Positions 44,946-53,515 of a stretch of DNA of 64,000 nt are shown piece by piece (position 1 is the first letter of the stretch; each line of letters opens with the position of its first letter). Source of the DNA: Actinomyces oricola (GTDB taxonomy: Bacteria; Actinomycetota; Actinomycetes; Actinomycetales; Actinomycetaceae); contig NZ_RYFV01000001.1 of assembly GCF_004104015.1 (NCBI RefSeq), forward strand, positions 186,001 through 250,000, written 5' to 3'. A program made the position numbers and the translations under genes. The notes below the pieces were generated by a model. It was not told the DNA's origin. It did no database searches and saw only the letters and a list, made by a program, of their open reading frames with translations.

Positions 44946-45194
44946 AGGATGTGATGTACAGCACGTCCGCCTGTTGCCTGAGGGGATTGAACCTGCGTGA
45001 TTCTGCGGAATACCCGCACTCGCGACAAGCCCGCTGGACCTTAGGTTGAGATTAGGACACAGATGACTAGACCGGACGGCGTGCCATTCATTGAGAGCGC
45101 GCCTGGGGCGACCTATCGTGTGCATATGGCCGGATCAAGCCGACCGAACCACGTGCCACCCCCCGCACGGTCCCCGAAATGATAGGAGCCCCCA

Positions 45195-45770
45195 GTGAGC
45201 GCGAACGAGGCGACCCTCCACGTCAGCGCACCCCAGCGTCTACAGGGGATGCTCTTTGGTGACCCTTTGCCTGAGCTTGACCTGAACTCCGGCTATCGAG
45301 GCCCTGTCGCCTGCCGGGCCGCCGGCATTACCTACCGACAACTCGACTACTGGGCCCGCACCGGCCTGGTTGAGCCAACAGTGCGAGGCGCCAAGGGATC
45401 AGGCTCGCAGCGACTGTACTCTTTCCGTGACATATTGCTACTTAAGATCGTCAAGCGCCTCCTGGACACCGGCGTCTCCCTGCAGCAGATCCGCACTGCC
45501 GTCAACGCCCTGCACGAGCGCGGAGTGGAGGACTTGACCTCCATCACCCTCATGAGTGACGGCGCCTCGGTCTACGAGTGCACCAGCGCCGATGAGGTCA
45601 TTGACCTGGTTCAAGGCGGCCAGGGCGTCTTCGGCATTGCCGTAGGCCGAGTGTGGCACGAGGTGGAGGGAACCTTGGCCACGCTTCCCGTGGATCACGC
45701 CACGGACGCCCCGGTGGTCGTCGAAGACGAGCTGGCCAAGCGCCGCGCCGCCAAGCGCCAAGCCATGTGA
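45195..45770 (+). CDS. MerR-family regulator (Rv1830-like)
   Basis: 191 residues from GTG 45195 with an ATAGGAG site. MerR HTH about 36-105: GPVACRAAGITYRQLDYWAR, LVEPTVRGAKGSGSQRLYSF and LLKIVKRLLDTGVSLQQIRT. The C-terminal domain (GASVYECTSADEVIDLVQGG) matches the mycobacterial Rv1830 type, a cell-division-linked regulator. A 296-base upstream region with repeats suggests heavy control. No inducer-binding Cys cluster is visible. Confidence 0.87.
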   Translation: MSANEATLHVSAPQRLQGMLFGDPLPELDLNSGYRGPVACRAAGITYRQLDYWARTGLVEPTVRGAKGSGSQRLYSFRDILLLKIVKRLLDTGVSLQQIRTAVNALHERGVEDLTSITLMSDGASVYECTSADEVIDLVQGGQGVFGIAVGRVWHEVEGTLATLPVDHATDAPVVVEDELAKRRAAKRQAM

Positions 45771-46055
45771 GCCCCGGCCCGCCCCCGGTGCCCAGTGCTG
45801 GATCCGCGTGGCAGAACGTGAGGCGGACGGGGCACCGCGGCGTCGACGGGCTCAACGTGCCGACAACGTATCGACAAGGACGGATCTGCGTTACCGGGAC
45901 GGGGCCGGCACGGCCGGGGGCGGGACACCGGCGGCCCTGCGAAGAAGAAGGGCGCCTCGAGGGCCGGGCCCGCTCTCAGCAGGCATGTGGTCAAGCATGC
46001 GATGAGGCGGCCGTCAGGTAACCCGACGACCGCCGTGACGCGTCTTAAACGACTC

Positions 46056-47654
46056 TCAAGCCGTGCGGCGCCCCAGTACGTAGGAACGCGAATAGCCGTC
46101 ATTGAGATCGGTGAGGGTCACTCGCACCACGCCGGTCTCATCAATCTCGTAACGCTCCTCGACCCAGGGGCCGAAGCCCGGGCGCACCACAGCCACGTCT
46201 GAGAGGTCGTCGCGGTCGCGCAGGGCCGGGTCGAAGGGGAAGATGACCTCCTCATACGGGGCCAGTTCGCCGCGGGGCCCGCCGTGCTCGTCCACTCCGG
46301 CGCACTCCACGAAACGGTAGCGCCCTAGGTTGTGCACAGCCGGGTAGCGGCGGGTAATGACGGTGCCGGGCGCGCCCTTGCGGGCCTGGACCGAGTCCTC
46401 GGTGAGGATGGCGTCGAAGGTGGTCACCGCACCGTCGTCGGCCTCGCGGAAGACGCCAAAACCACGCGAGAGCCTGTCAGTGAGGTCGTAGCCGGAATTG
46501 CGGTCAGCAGCAATGGCCAGGCCAATGGCCGTCGAGGCGGCCGGATACGGGGAGCGGTGCACGCGTCGCCCGAAGCGCTCGCGCAGCATCCTGGGCACCG
46601 GGGGGAAGGAGGAGGCGCCGCCCACCAGATAAATCCCGGCGACCTCGGTCAGGTCGGGGGAACCGTCGTCCAGGCGCCCCACCAAGGGGGACATGGTCTC
46701 CAAGGAGCGCTCGATCAGGGGCACGCAGGCGGCGTAAAGATCAGGGGCCGCAATGACAATGGCTGAGCCGCGCAGCTCAATGACCAGCCGCCGGGACTGG
46801 GGGGACAGGGCCTCCTTGGCATCGCGGCACTGGTCGAGCAGGTCGTCGAGCTCATGGTGGGACAGGTCCGCCTCGGTCAGGCCCGCGCGCTCCAGGACGA
46901 GTTGGGCCAAGACGAAGTCGACGTCGTCACCACCCAGGTCGGACAGCCCCCGAGAGGCCAGAACGTCATGGGCGGTTCCGACCACATCCACCAGCGAGGT
47001 GTCGAAGGTGCCCCCACCCATGTCGTAGACGACAACGCGGGTGCGCCGGGAGGAGACCGTGGAAGACTTGCGGTGGGTGTACTCGAATCCTGCCGCACTG
47101 GGCTCGTTGAGCATGGCGGTGACATTGAAGCCGGCTGACCGGAACGCCTCCAGAGTCAATAGGCGCTGGGCGCCGTAGGCGTGGGCGGGGGCGGCCACGA
47201 CGACATGGGCGTCCGCCGAGCCGAGGTCAACCCCGTCCAGGGCCGGGACGGCCCCCAACAGTGTGCGCAGGTGGCGCAGGTAATCAGTGAGGATGTCTAG
47301 AACGGTGAAGGTTCGCCCTCCCAACTCCACCGGAGTGGAGTCGGTGACTGTGGGGGAGGAGAGCACCCGCTTGAGACTGCGCAGCAGGGGAGCGCCGGCG
47401 CGCGCCGCCTCCAGCGCCTCGAAACCGTGGACCAGGCCGGCATCAGTCAGCGCTGTCAGGGAAGGGAGGTATTCATGGGCATCACCATTGGAGTCGGTAA
47501 AGGTAACGACCGGGTAGTTCCCGCGGTCAGCGCGGCAGACCACGGTGCGGGTGGTACCCAGGTCGACACCGATGTCCAGGGGAAGGACGGGGGCGCGCTT
47601 GCGCCTCCTGCTCGATTTGCCAGGACGGTTCGTCGCTGTGGTCTGAGGTGTCAT
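46056..47654 (-). CDS. Hsp70-family (DnaK-like) ATPase, short form
   Basis: 532 residues from ATG 47654, which lies 6 bases after TAGGCT (47661-47666), so leaderless. Actin-fold ATPase: phosphate loop GVDLGTTRTVVC near residue 28, VVYDMGGGTFDTSLVDVVG, and YLVGGASSFPPVPRML. The C-terminal 130 residues form a short beta-type domain, without the full substrate-binding and lid domains of DnaK (about 610-640 residues). No DnaJ or GrpE gene adjoins. It is one of the atypical Hsp70-like proteins found beside true DnaK in actinobacteria; client unknown. Confidence 0.87.
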   Translation of the reverse strand: MTPQTTATNRPGKSSRRRKRAPVLPLDIGVDLGTTRTVVCRADRGNYPVVTFTDSNGDAHEYLPSLTALTDAGLVHGFEALEAARAGAPLLRSLKRVLSSPTVTDSTPVELGGRTFTVLDILTDYLRHLRTLLGAVPALDGVDLGSADAHVVVAAPAHAYGAQRLLTLEAFRSAGFNVTAMLNEPSAAGFEYTHRKSSTVSSRRTRVVVYDMGGGTFDTSLVDVVGTAHDVLASRGLSDLGGDDVDFVLAQLVLERAGLTEADLSHHELDDLLDQCRDAKEALSPQSRRLVIELRGSAIVIAAPDLYAACVPLIERSLETMSPLVGRLDDGSPDLTEVAGIYLVGGASSFPPVPRMLRERFGRRVHRSPYPAASTAIGLAIAADRNSGYDLTDRLSRGFGVFREADDGAVTTFDAILTEDSVQARKGAPGTVITRRYPAVHNLGRYRFVECAGVDEHGGPRGELAPYEEVIFPFDPALRDRDDLSDVAVVRPGFGPWVEERYEIDETGVVRVTLTDLNDGYSRSYVLGRRTA

Positions 47655-47660
47655 GGCGCG

Positions 47661-47666
47661 AGCCTA
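47661..47666 (-). promoter_or_regulatory. -10 element of leaderless Hsp70-like gene
   Basis: Minus-strand TAGGCT, 6 bases before ATG 47654. Confidence 0.5.
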
Positions 47667-48130
47667 TCCTCGCGCCGCGCTTAAATCCGGGACCCGGGGC
47701 TGCCGCGTCGAAATCAGGCCCGCCAAATACCCTGATGATGACAACATGTCACAATACAAGGCCGCCGAGGGCGCGCACCGCACCCGCGCATCAGGCTCGG
47801 GGCGCGCCCTCATCACCGACACCATCGACATCATCAACAAACACCAATGCGAGCGACCCGAGGGCGGTCACCACCCGCGCGGGGCCGTGGCGGCGCCGTC
47901 GGGCGCCACCACGGCCCACGGGGTGCGCGGTCGCCATCTGCCGGGGCGGTGACCAGCACCACCGGCCCCGCAGATGAACAGTTGGTGAACAAGAGCCCTC
48001 CCGGCATCCACGCACGTGACGGGCTGCTAACAATTGGGCTCGGGGCACGTCCACATGCCCCGAGCCCAGGCTCCCCACCCGCCTCCCGCGCGGCGGAGCG
48101 CCCAGGCTCCCTCACCTGAGCGGGACCGGC
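47667..48130. other. Intergenic region before pit; one hairpin, no confident gene
   Basis: A 68-codon frame from ATG 47746 begins MSQYKAAEGAHRTRASGSGR, but has no family and biased composition, so I do not call it. A perfect 12-bp hairpin GGGCTCGGGGCA (48036-48047) with complement 48056-48067 stands 63 bases before the pit start and could be a terminator or attenuator. Confidence 0.4.
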
Positions 48131-49360
48131 ATGACTACAACCCTTTTCATTGTGATCGTCGTCGTCGTAACGGCGCTGATCTTCGACTTCACCAACGGCT
48201 TCCACGACTCGTCCAACGCAATGGCGACATCCGTGGCCACCGGGGCCTTCACCCCGAGGCGAGCCGTACTCGTCGCCGCCATCCTCAACGTCATTGGGGC
48301 GATGCTCTCCACCGAGGTCGCCAAGACGATCTCTCACGGCATGTTCGACGACTCCTTGATCCAGGCCGCCCCCGAAATGGTCTTCGCCGGGCTGGCCGGG
48401 GCGATCCTGTGGAACCTGGCCACCTGGCTCTTCGGCCTGCCTTCATCCTCCTCGCACGCCCTGTTCGGCGGCCTCATTGGAGCGGTGGTGATGGCGGCCG
48501 GCCTCCAGGGCGTGCACTGGGGCACCGTCATATCCAAGATCATCCTCCCGGCCCTCATCGCCCCCTGCGTGGCCGGCGCCGCCAGTGCCGTAGCCACATG
48601 GCTCGCCTACCGCATAGCCAAGCCCACCGACCGCTTCAGCCAGGTCATCTTCCGCAACGGCCAGCGAATCTCCGCCTCCATGGTGGCCCTGTCCCACGGC
48701 ACCTCCGACGGTCAAAAGACCATGGGCGTCATCACCCTGGTGCTGGTGGCCTCCGGTTACCAGGAGCCCGGCAGTTCGCCGCACTGGTGGGTGATCGCCG
48801 CCGCTGGAATCGCCATTGGTCTGGGCACCTACTCGGGCGGCTGGCGCATTATGCGCACCATGGGCAAGGGCCTGGTCCACATTGACTCCCCGCAGGGCTT
48901 CGCCTCCGAGACCGCCTCGACGGTGGCCATCCTGGCCTCCTCCCACCTGGGCTTCGCGCTGTCGACGACACATATCTGCACCGGCTCCATTCTGGGGTCG
49001 GGCGTGGGCCGGGGCACCAAGGTCTCCTGGGGCACCTTCGGGCGCATGGGCGTCGCCTGGCTCATCACCCTGCCCTGCGCGGGCGTGGTGGGGGCGGTGA
49101 CCTCCTTCATCGCCGTCAAGGGCGGGGTAGTCGGCACCGTCCTGGTCATCGCCCTGCTGGCGGCCTCCTCCCTGCTCATCATCCGCCAGGCGAACCACAA
49201 CCGTGTGGACTTCTCCAACGTCAACGACGCCAACGAAGTCATTGTCTCCAAGAACGGCGACCCGAGGTTGCGGCGCGCCCCCAAGTCCGTCGATGAGGTC
49301 AAGAAGGAGCTTGTGGGCGCCGGAGCCGGCGCCTCGACAACGAAGGAGTCCTTGGCATGA
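48131..49360 (+). CDS. pit: PiT-family inorganic phosphate transporter
   Basis: 409 residues, about ten membrane segments. Imports phosphate (metal-phosphate complex) with a cation. The duplicated PiT signature is present: FDFTNGFHDSSNAMATSVAT (about 17-36) and the second copy ASMVALSHGTSDGQKTMGV; the first half also has GLPSSSSHALFGGLIGA and the second ALSTTHICTGSILGSGVG. Start ATG 48131; it overlaps the next gene as ATGA. Confidence 0.94.
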   Translation: MTTTLFIVIVVVVTALIFDFTNGFHDSSNAMATSVATGAFTPRRAVLVAAILNVIGAMLSTEVAKTISHGMFDDSLIQAAPEMVFAGLAGAILWNLATWLFGLPSSSSHALFGGLIGAVVMAAGLQGVHWGTVISKIILPALIAPCVAGAASAVATWLAYRIAKPTDRFSQVIFRNGQRISASMVALSHGTSDGQKTMGVITLVLVASGYQEPGSSPHWWVIAAAGIAIGLGTYSGGWRIMRTMGKGLVHIDSPQGFASETASTVAILASSHLGFALSTTHICTGSILGSGVGRGTKVSWGTFGRMGVAWLITLPCAGVVGAVTSFIAVKGGVVGTVLVIALLAASSLLIIRQANHNRVDFSNVNDANEVIVSKNGDPRLRRAPKSVDEVKKELVGAGAGASTTKESLA

Positions 49361-49593
49361 GCATCCACTGGGGGTCACTGGCCCTGGTCACGGTTGTCAC
49401 CGTCCTGGGCACCGCGTTCATCATTACGATCACCTCGGCGGCCGCGCGGATGCTCGACGAGGTCCACATTAAGCGCAAGTCCGGGCAGGTCGAGGGCCTG
49501 CACGCCGCGGAGATAGGAGCGGGCTTCTTCATCGTCTGCGCCGCCGTCATCGTCCTTTTCGGGCTGTGGCTCATCATTCCCTACTTCCACTGA
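49357..49593 (+). CDS. Small membrane protein co-translated with pit
   Basis: 78 residues from ATG 49357. Two hydrophobic segments (LALVTVVTVLGTAFIITI about 8-25; AGFFIVCAAVIVLFGLWLII about 54-73) joined by a charged loop (RMLDEVHIKRKSGQVEGLH). Overlap with pit suggests an accessory subunit of the transporter. I do not recognise a named family. Confidence 0.75.
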   Translation: MSIHWGSLALVTVVTVLGTAFIITITSAAARMLDEVHIKRKSGQVEGLHAAEIGAGFFIVCAAVIVLFGLWLIIPYFH

Positions 49594-49625
49594 AGACGGA
49601 CTGCGCGCCCATTCCAATAATCCGT

Positions 49626-49665
49626 GCAGTGCCGCCGTGGCCCCTCCGGGCCACGGCGGCACTGC
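49626..49665. terminator. Hairpin terminator after pit operon
   Basis: Perfect 18-bp stem GCAGTGCCGCCGTGGCCC (49626-49643) with complement at 49648-49665 and a 4-base loop. Confidence 0.8.
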
Positions 49666-49708
49666 GCGTGGTACAAAATCAGTCGTTCCTGTGCGTGCCT
49701 CGGGTCAC

Positions 49709-49734
49709 ATGAAAGAGCCTTTCATTGATACCCT
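49709..49734 (+). promoter_or_regulatory. scrB promoter with operator-like palindrome
   Basis: Palindrome ATGAAAG-AGC-CTTTCAT at 49709-49725 fills the promoter spacer and -35; the -10 TACCCT is at 49729-49734, 6 bases before GTG 49741. A repressor bound here would block RNA polymerase. Confidence 0.65.
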
Positions 49735-49740
49735 CAGTGC

Positions 49741-51261
49741 GTGAATGAAGATCTCAAGGCGCTGGCCCGCGAGGCGGTCTCCGCCTCCCAGGCTTCAGCC
49801 GACCCCGACTACCCGCTCCTGCACATCGTCGCCCCCGTGGGGCGGCTCAACGATCCCAACGGCCTGCTGATCGACGGCCAGGAGTATCACGCCTTCTACC
49901 AGTTCAGCCCCTTCCATCCCCACCGCAAGCTCGTCTACTGGGGGCACGTGTCCTCCACCGACGCCCTGCACTGGCAGCACCACGATCCTGCAGTCATCCC
50001 AGACTCCTTCTACGACCGCAACGGCGCCTACTCGGGCAATGCCATCGTCCTGGAGCCCGGCGAGTTGGGGGCGGCCCCAGGGGGAGGGGACTACCAGCTC
50101 TTCTACACCGGCAACCTCAAGGACCCGGTTACCGACGAACGCACCGCCAGCCAGTGCCTGGTCACCAGCACCGATCTGACAGAGTTCACCAAGTGGCCGG
50201 ACAACCCGCTCATCCCCAACCACCCCGAGGGCTACACCGCGCACTTCCGCGACCCGCAGGTCTTCCGCGACCCGGATCGCCCGGGGGAGTTCCGCATGCT
50301 ACTGGGCGTCCAGCGCGCCGACGAGACCGGGGCAGCGCTGCTCTACCGCTCCACGGACCTGCTGAACTGGAAGCTGGAAGGCGAACTCACCTTCCCCGAC
50401 GCCGACGGCGCCTTTGATCGCTTCGGCTACATGTGGGAGTGCCCCGGCATTGTGCGCCTGCGCGACGAGGCGACCGGGCAGGACTGGGACGTCCTCATCT
50501 GGTGCCCCCAGGGCATTGACCCCGACAAAGAGGGCTACGAGACAATCTTCGCGTGCACCTACATCGTCGGCCACCTGGTGGGCACTGAGTTCCGCGACTG
50601 CGACGGGACCTTCCACGAGGTCGACCGCGGCTTCGAGTTCTACGCCCCCCAGGCCTTCGCCCGCCGCACCACCGAACCCGGTGCGGTGGTGTTGGTCGGA
50701 TGGGCCGGCAGCGCCGGCGAGGACGACCAGCCCTCCATTGAGACCGGGGGCTGGGTGCACGCCCTGACTGTCCCCCGCGCCCTGTCGCTGCGCGACGGAC
50801 GACTGGTCCAGCGCCCACTCCCCGCGGTAAGCCAGGGCGCCGGCGCACTGTCTGTGGCCGGCCAGGAGTTGGCGGCGGGGGAGTACCCCATCGCCGAACT
50901 CACGGACTCGCGGTCCTGGTATCTGCAGCTCGAGACCGCCCCGGCCACCGGATCCTGGGGGCTGCGGATCGGTTCGCAGGATTCCCACGTGGACATCCGC
51001 ATTGAGGACGGACGCCTCATTGTGGACCGCTCCACTTCCCGGTACACCCAGCACGGGGCGCGAAGGGTGGTGACTCTTCCCGAGGGCTGCTCCTCTCGTC
51101 TCGAGGTACTCCATGACCGCTCCATCACCGAGCTTTTCCTAGGCGACGGTGACCTCGCCCTCACCCTGCGCTCCTTCGTCGACCCGCGCACCTGCGGGGC
51201 CACGCTGGTGGTTGAGGACGGGTTGCAGTTGCGGTCCGCGTCGGCGCGCACTCACGACTAG
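49741..51261 (+). CDS. scrB: Sucrose-6-phosphate hydrolase (GH32 beta-fructosidase)
   Basis: Hydrolyses sucrose 6-phosphate from the PTS to glucose 6-phosphate and fructose. 506 residues from GTG 49741. GH32 catalytic set: nucleophile Asp in RLNDPNG (residue about 38), transition-state Asp in FRDPQVF, acid/base Glu in MWECPGI. Five-bladed propeller plus C-terminal beta-sandwich (about 370-506). No signal peptide, so it acts in the cytosol, which fits the adjacent PTS permease. Leaderless mRNA predicted. Confidence 0.94.
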   Translation: MNEDLKALAREAVSASQASADPDYPLLHIVAPVGRLNDPNGLLIDGQEYHAFYQFSPFHPHRKLVYWGHVSSTDALHWQHHDPAVIPDSFYDRNGAYSGNAIVLEPGELGAAPGGGDYQLFYTGNLKDPVTDERTASQCLVTSTDLTEFTKWPDNPLIPNHPEGYTAHFRDPQVFRDPDRPGEFRMLLGVQRADETGAALLYRSTDLLNWKLEGELTFPDADGAFDRFGYMWECPGIVRLRDEATGQDWDVLIWCPQGIDPDKEGYETIFACTYIVGHLVGTEFRDCDGTFHEVDRGFEFYAPQAFARRTTEPGAVVLVGWAGSAGEDDQPSIETGGWVHALTVPRALSLRDGRLVQRPLPAVSQGAGALSVAGQELAAGEYPIAELTDSRSWYLQLETAPATGSWGLRIGSQDSHVDIRIEDGRLIVDRSTSRYTQHGARRVVTLPEGCSSRLEVLHDRSITELFLGDGDLALTLRSFVDPRTCGATLVVEDGLQLRSASARTHD

Positions 51262-51296
51262 CGCTCGCACTGGCCGGGGTTGGGCCTGGACGCCTC

Positions 51297-51341
51297 TTGC
51301 GAGTCACCCAGGAGCCCGGTAGTGTGACCAACGTTTGACAC
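51297..51341 (+). promoter_or_regulatory. scrA promoter with LacI-type operator
   Basis: TTGCGA (51297-51302), 17-base spacer, TAGTGT (51320-51325): a good sigma-A promoter. The imperfect palindrome GTGACCAACGTTTGACAC (51324-51341), centred on CG as LacI-family sites are, covers the -10 edge and start of transcription. Confidence 0.65.
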
Positions 51342-51436
51342 AGGTCCGATCGCCCGGAATTCACGGCTGAGTTCCACGAGTCGCACTCCCAACGGGCGGC
51401 ACAGGGCGAAGGGGCCCCAGAGAAAGGAAAACCCGG

Positions 51437-53440
51437 GTGGCTATGGATCACGCCCGAGTCGCCAGAGACGTCATCACGTATCTGGGCGGCACTGACAACA
51501 TCAACGCAGCAGCGCACTGCGCAACCCGCCTGCGCCTGGTCATTAACGACATGGACAAGGTCGACCAGGCGGCTTTGGATAAGGACCCCGATCTTAAGGG
51601 CACCTTCCTGGCCGGCGGCATGTTCCAGATCATCGTGGGGCCCGGCGACGTCGACATTGTCTTTTCCGAGATGGTGGGCAAGGGCGTCAAAGAGGTCACA
51701 AAGGATGAGGCGAAGCAGGAGGCCGAGAAGGGCGGCAATATCTTCTCCCGCTTCATTAAGATGATCGCGGACATTTTCGTCCCGGTCCTGCCGGCCCTCA
51801 TCGCCGGCGGTCTCATGATGGCCATTAACAACGTCCTCACCGCCGAGGGGCTCTTCGGTGACAAGTCACTGATCCAGAGCTGGACGTGGTTGGCCGACTA
51901 CGCCGACCTCATCAATATGATCTCGGCGGCCCCCTTCGCCTTCCTCCCCGTTCTTATCGGGTTCTCGGCGACGAAGCGCTTCGGCGGCAACGTGTACCTC
52001 GGGGCCGCCATGGGCGCGGCCATGGTCTCGACCTCCCTGCTCAGCGCCTACTCAATGACTGACGACGCCGCGGCGGCGAAGTTCTGGGAGTACACGGGCG
52101 CTGAGCCCACGTGGCACCTGTTCGGCCTGGAGGTGGACAAGATCGGCTACCAGGCCATGGTGATCCCCATTATCTGCGTGGCCTTCATCCTGTCGGTCAT
52201 TGAGAAGCAGCTGCACAAGTACCTCTCGGGCACCGCGGACTTCCTGCTGACCCCGCTCATCACCATCCTGGTGACCGGCTTCCTCACCTTCGTGGCAGTC
52301 GGCCCGATTACGCGCCAGCTCTCCATCTGGCTCACCAACGGCCTGGAATGGGGCTTCAATACCCTCGGCGTCCTGGGCGGACTCCTCTTCGGTCTGCTCT
52401 ACTCGCCCATTGTGGTCACCGGTCTGCACCAGTCCTTCCCGGCCGTTGAGCTCCCCCTCATCACGCAGCTCCAGACCGAGGGTACCGGCGGTGACTTCAT
52501 CTTCCCCATTGCCTCCATGGCCAACGTCGCCCAGGGCGCCGTCGCCCTCGCCGTCTTCTTCAAGGCCAAGGACGCCAAGCTCAAGGGCCTGGCCGGTGCC
52601 GGTGGCGCCTCCGCCGTCTTCGGCATTACCGAGCCCGCCATCTTCGGTGTCAACCTGCGTCTGCGCTGGCCCTTCTTCATCGGCATGGGGGCCGCTGCCA
52701 TTGGCTCCGCCGGCGTGGCGCTGCTCAATGTGCGCGCCAGCTCCCTTGGCGCGGCCGGGTTCGTGGGCTTCGTGTCCATCCGCACCGAGGACATTGTGAA
52801 GTACCTCCTTCTTGAGGTCATTGTCTTTGTCATCGCCTTCGCCTGCGCCCTGGCCTACGCCTCGACCCGGGGCAAGGCATCGCTGGCCGGCGATGTGGAC
52901 GAGGCGGCTCTGGAGGCCGAGGTCTCCGCCGCTCACGCCGCCCCCGTTGAGATCCCGGCTGAGGCCGCCACCGACTTCAGTGTTACCGCCCCGATTCAGG
53001 GACGCGCGCTTCCCCTCTCAGAGGTCGAGGACCAGACCTTCGCCTCAGGGATGCTTGGCCCCGGCATGGCCATTGACCCCGCCGGTGGGCCGGTGGTCTC
53101 CCCGATCGACGGCGAAATCCTCGTCGCCTTCCCGACTGGTCACGCCTACGGTCTGCGCTCCGCCAGCGGCGTGGAGTTGCTCATTCACGTGGGCATGGAC
53201 ACCGTCCAGCTGGAGGGCAAGCACTTCGCCCCGAAGGTCAAGGCCGGTGACAAGGTCCGTCGCGGCACCCCGCTGGTCGAGGTGGACTGGGACGCGGTCA
53301 AGGCCGCCGGCTACAAGACCGTGACCCCGATCGTGGTCTCTAACGCCACCGCCTTCGGCGGCGTCGAGGAGGCCGCCTCCGGCGAGGTCAACCGCGGTGA
53401 CGCGCTCTACGCCGTCGTCCCCGCCCCTGCCGACGCCTGA
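51437..53440 (+). CDS. scrA: PTS sucrose-type EIIBCA permease
   Basis: 667 residues from GTG 51437 (AAAGGA upstream; ATG 51443 also possible). EIIB about 1-90 with phosphorylated Cys in AAHCATRLRL; EIIC membrane domain about 105-480 with the glucose/sucrose-family GITEPAIFGVNLRLRWPF; EIIA about 520-660 with phosphorylated His in LLIHVGMDTVQL. All three PTS domains in one chain, needing only HPr and EI elsewhere. Sucrose is inferred from scrB next door and the EIIBC subtype; trehalose or other beta-fructosides are less likely. Confidence 0.92.
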   Translation: MAMDHARVARDVITYLGGTDNINAAAHCATRLRLVINDMDKVDQAALDKDPDLKGTFLAGGMFQIIVGPGDVDIVFSEMVGKGVKEVTKDEAKQEAEKGGNIFSRFIKMIADIFVPVLPALIAGGLMMAINNVLTAEGLFGDKSLIQSWTWLADYADLINMISAAPFAFLPVLIGFSATKRFGGNVYLGAAMGAAMVSTSLLSAYSMTDDAAAAKFWEYTGAEPTWHLFGLEVDKIGYQAMVIPIICVAFILSVIEKQLHKYLSGTADFLLTPLITILVTGFLTFVAVGPITRQLSIWLTNGLEWGFNTLGVLGGLLFGLLYSPIVVTGLHQSFPAVELPLITQLQTEGTGGDFIFPIASMANVAQGAVALAVFFKAKDAKLKGLAGAGGASAVFGITEPAIFGVNLRLRWPFFIGMGAAAIGSAGVALLNVRASSLGAAGFVGFVSIRTEDIVKYLLLEVIVFVIAFACALAYASTRGKASLAGDVDEAALEAEVSAAHAAPVEIPAEAATDFSVTAPIQGRALPLSEVEDQTFASGMLGPGMAIDPAGGPVVSPIDGEILVAFPTGHAYGLRSASGVELLIHVGMDTVQLEGKHFAPKVKAGDKVRRGTPLVEVDWDAVKAAGYKTVTPIVVSNATAFGGVEEAASGEVNRGDALYAVVPAPADA

Positions 53441-53453
53441 GCTCGGCACAATA

Positions 53454-53498
53454 GGCTGGTGGGCCGGACCCGGAGCATCCGGGTCCGGCCCACCAGCC
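53454..53498. terminator. Strong terminator between scrA and lacI-type gene
   Basis: Perfect 21-bp stem (53454-53474 with 53478-53498), 3-base loop, followed by GTTTTA. It lies between convergent genes and should stop both. Confidence 0.92.
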
Positions 53499-53515
53499 GT
53501 TTTAGACAGTGCGTC

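Noticed and set aside
45771-46055. Small genes between the MerR gene and the Hsp70-like gene
   Set aside because: Candidate frames are Arg/Gly-rich, overlap each other on both strands and lack ribosome-binding sites.
47746-47952. Possible 68-codon gene between the Hsp70-like gene and pit
   Set aside because: A start exists but there is no ribosome-binding site, no family, and the composition looks like shadow sequence.
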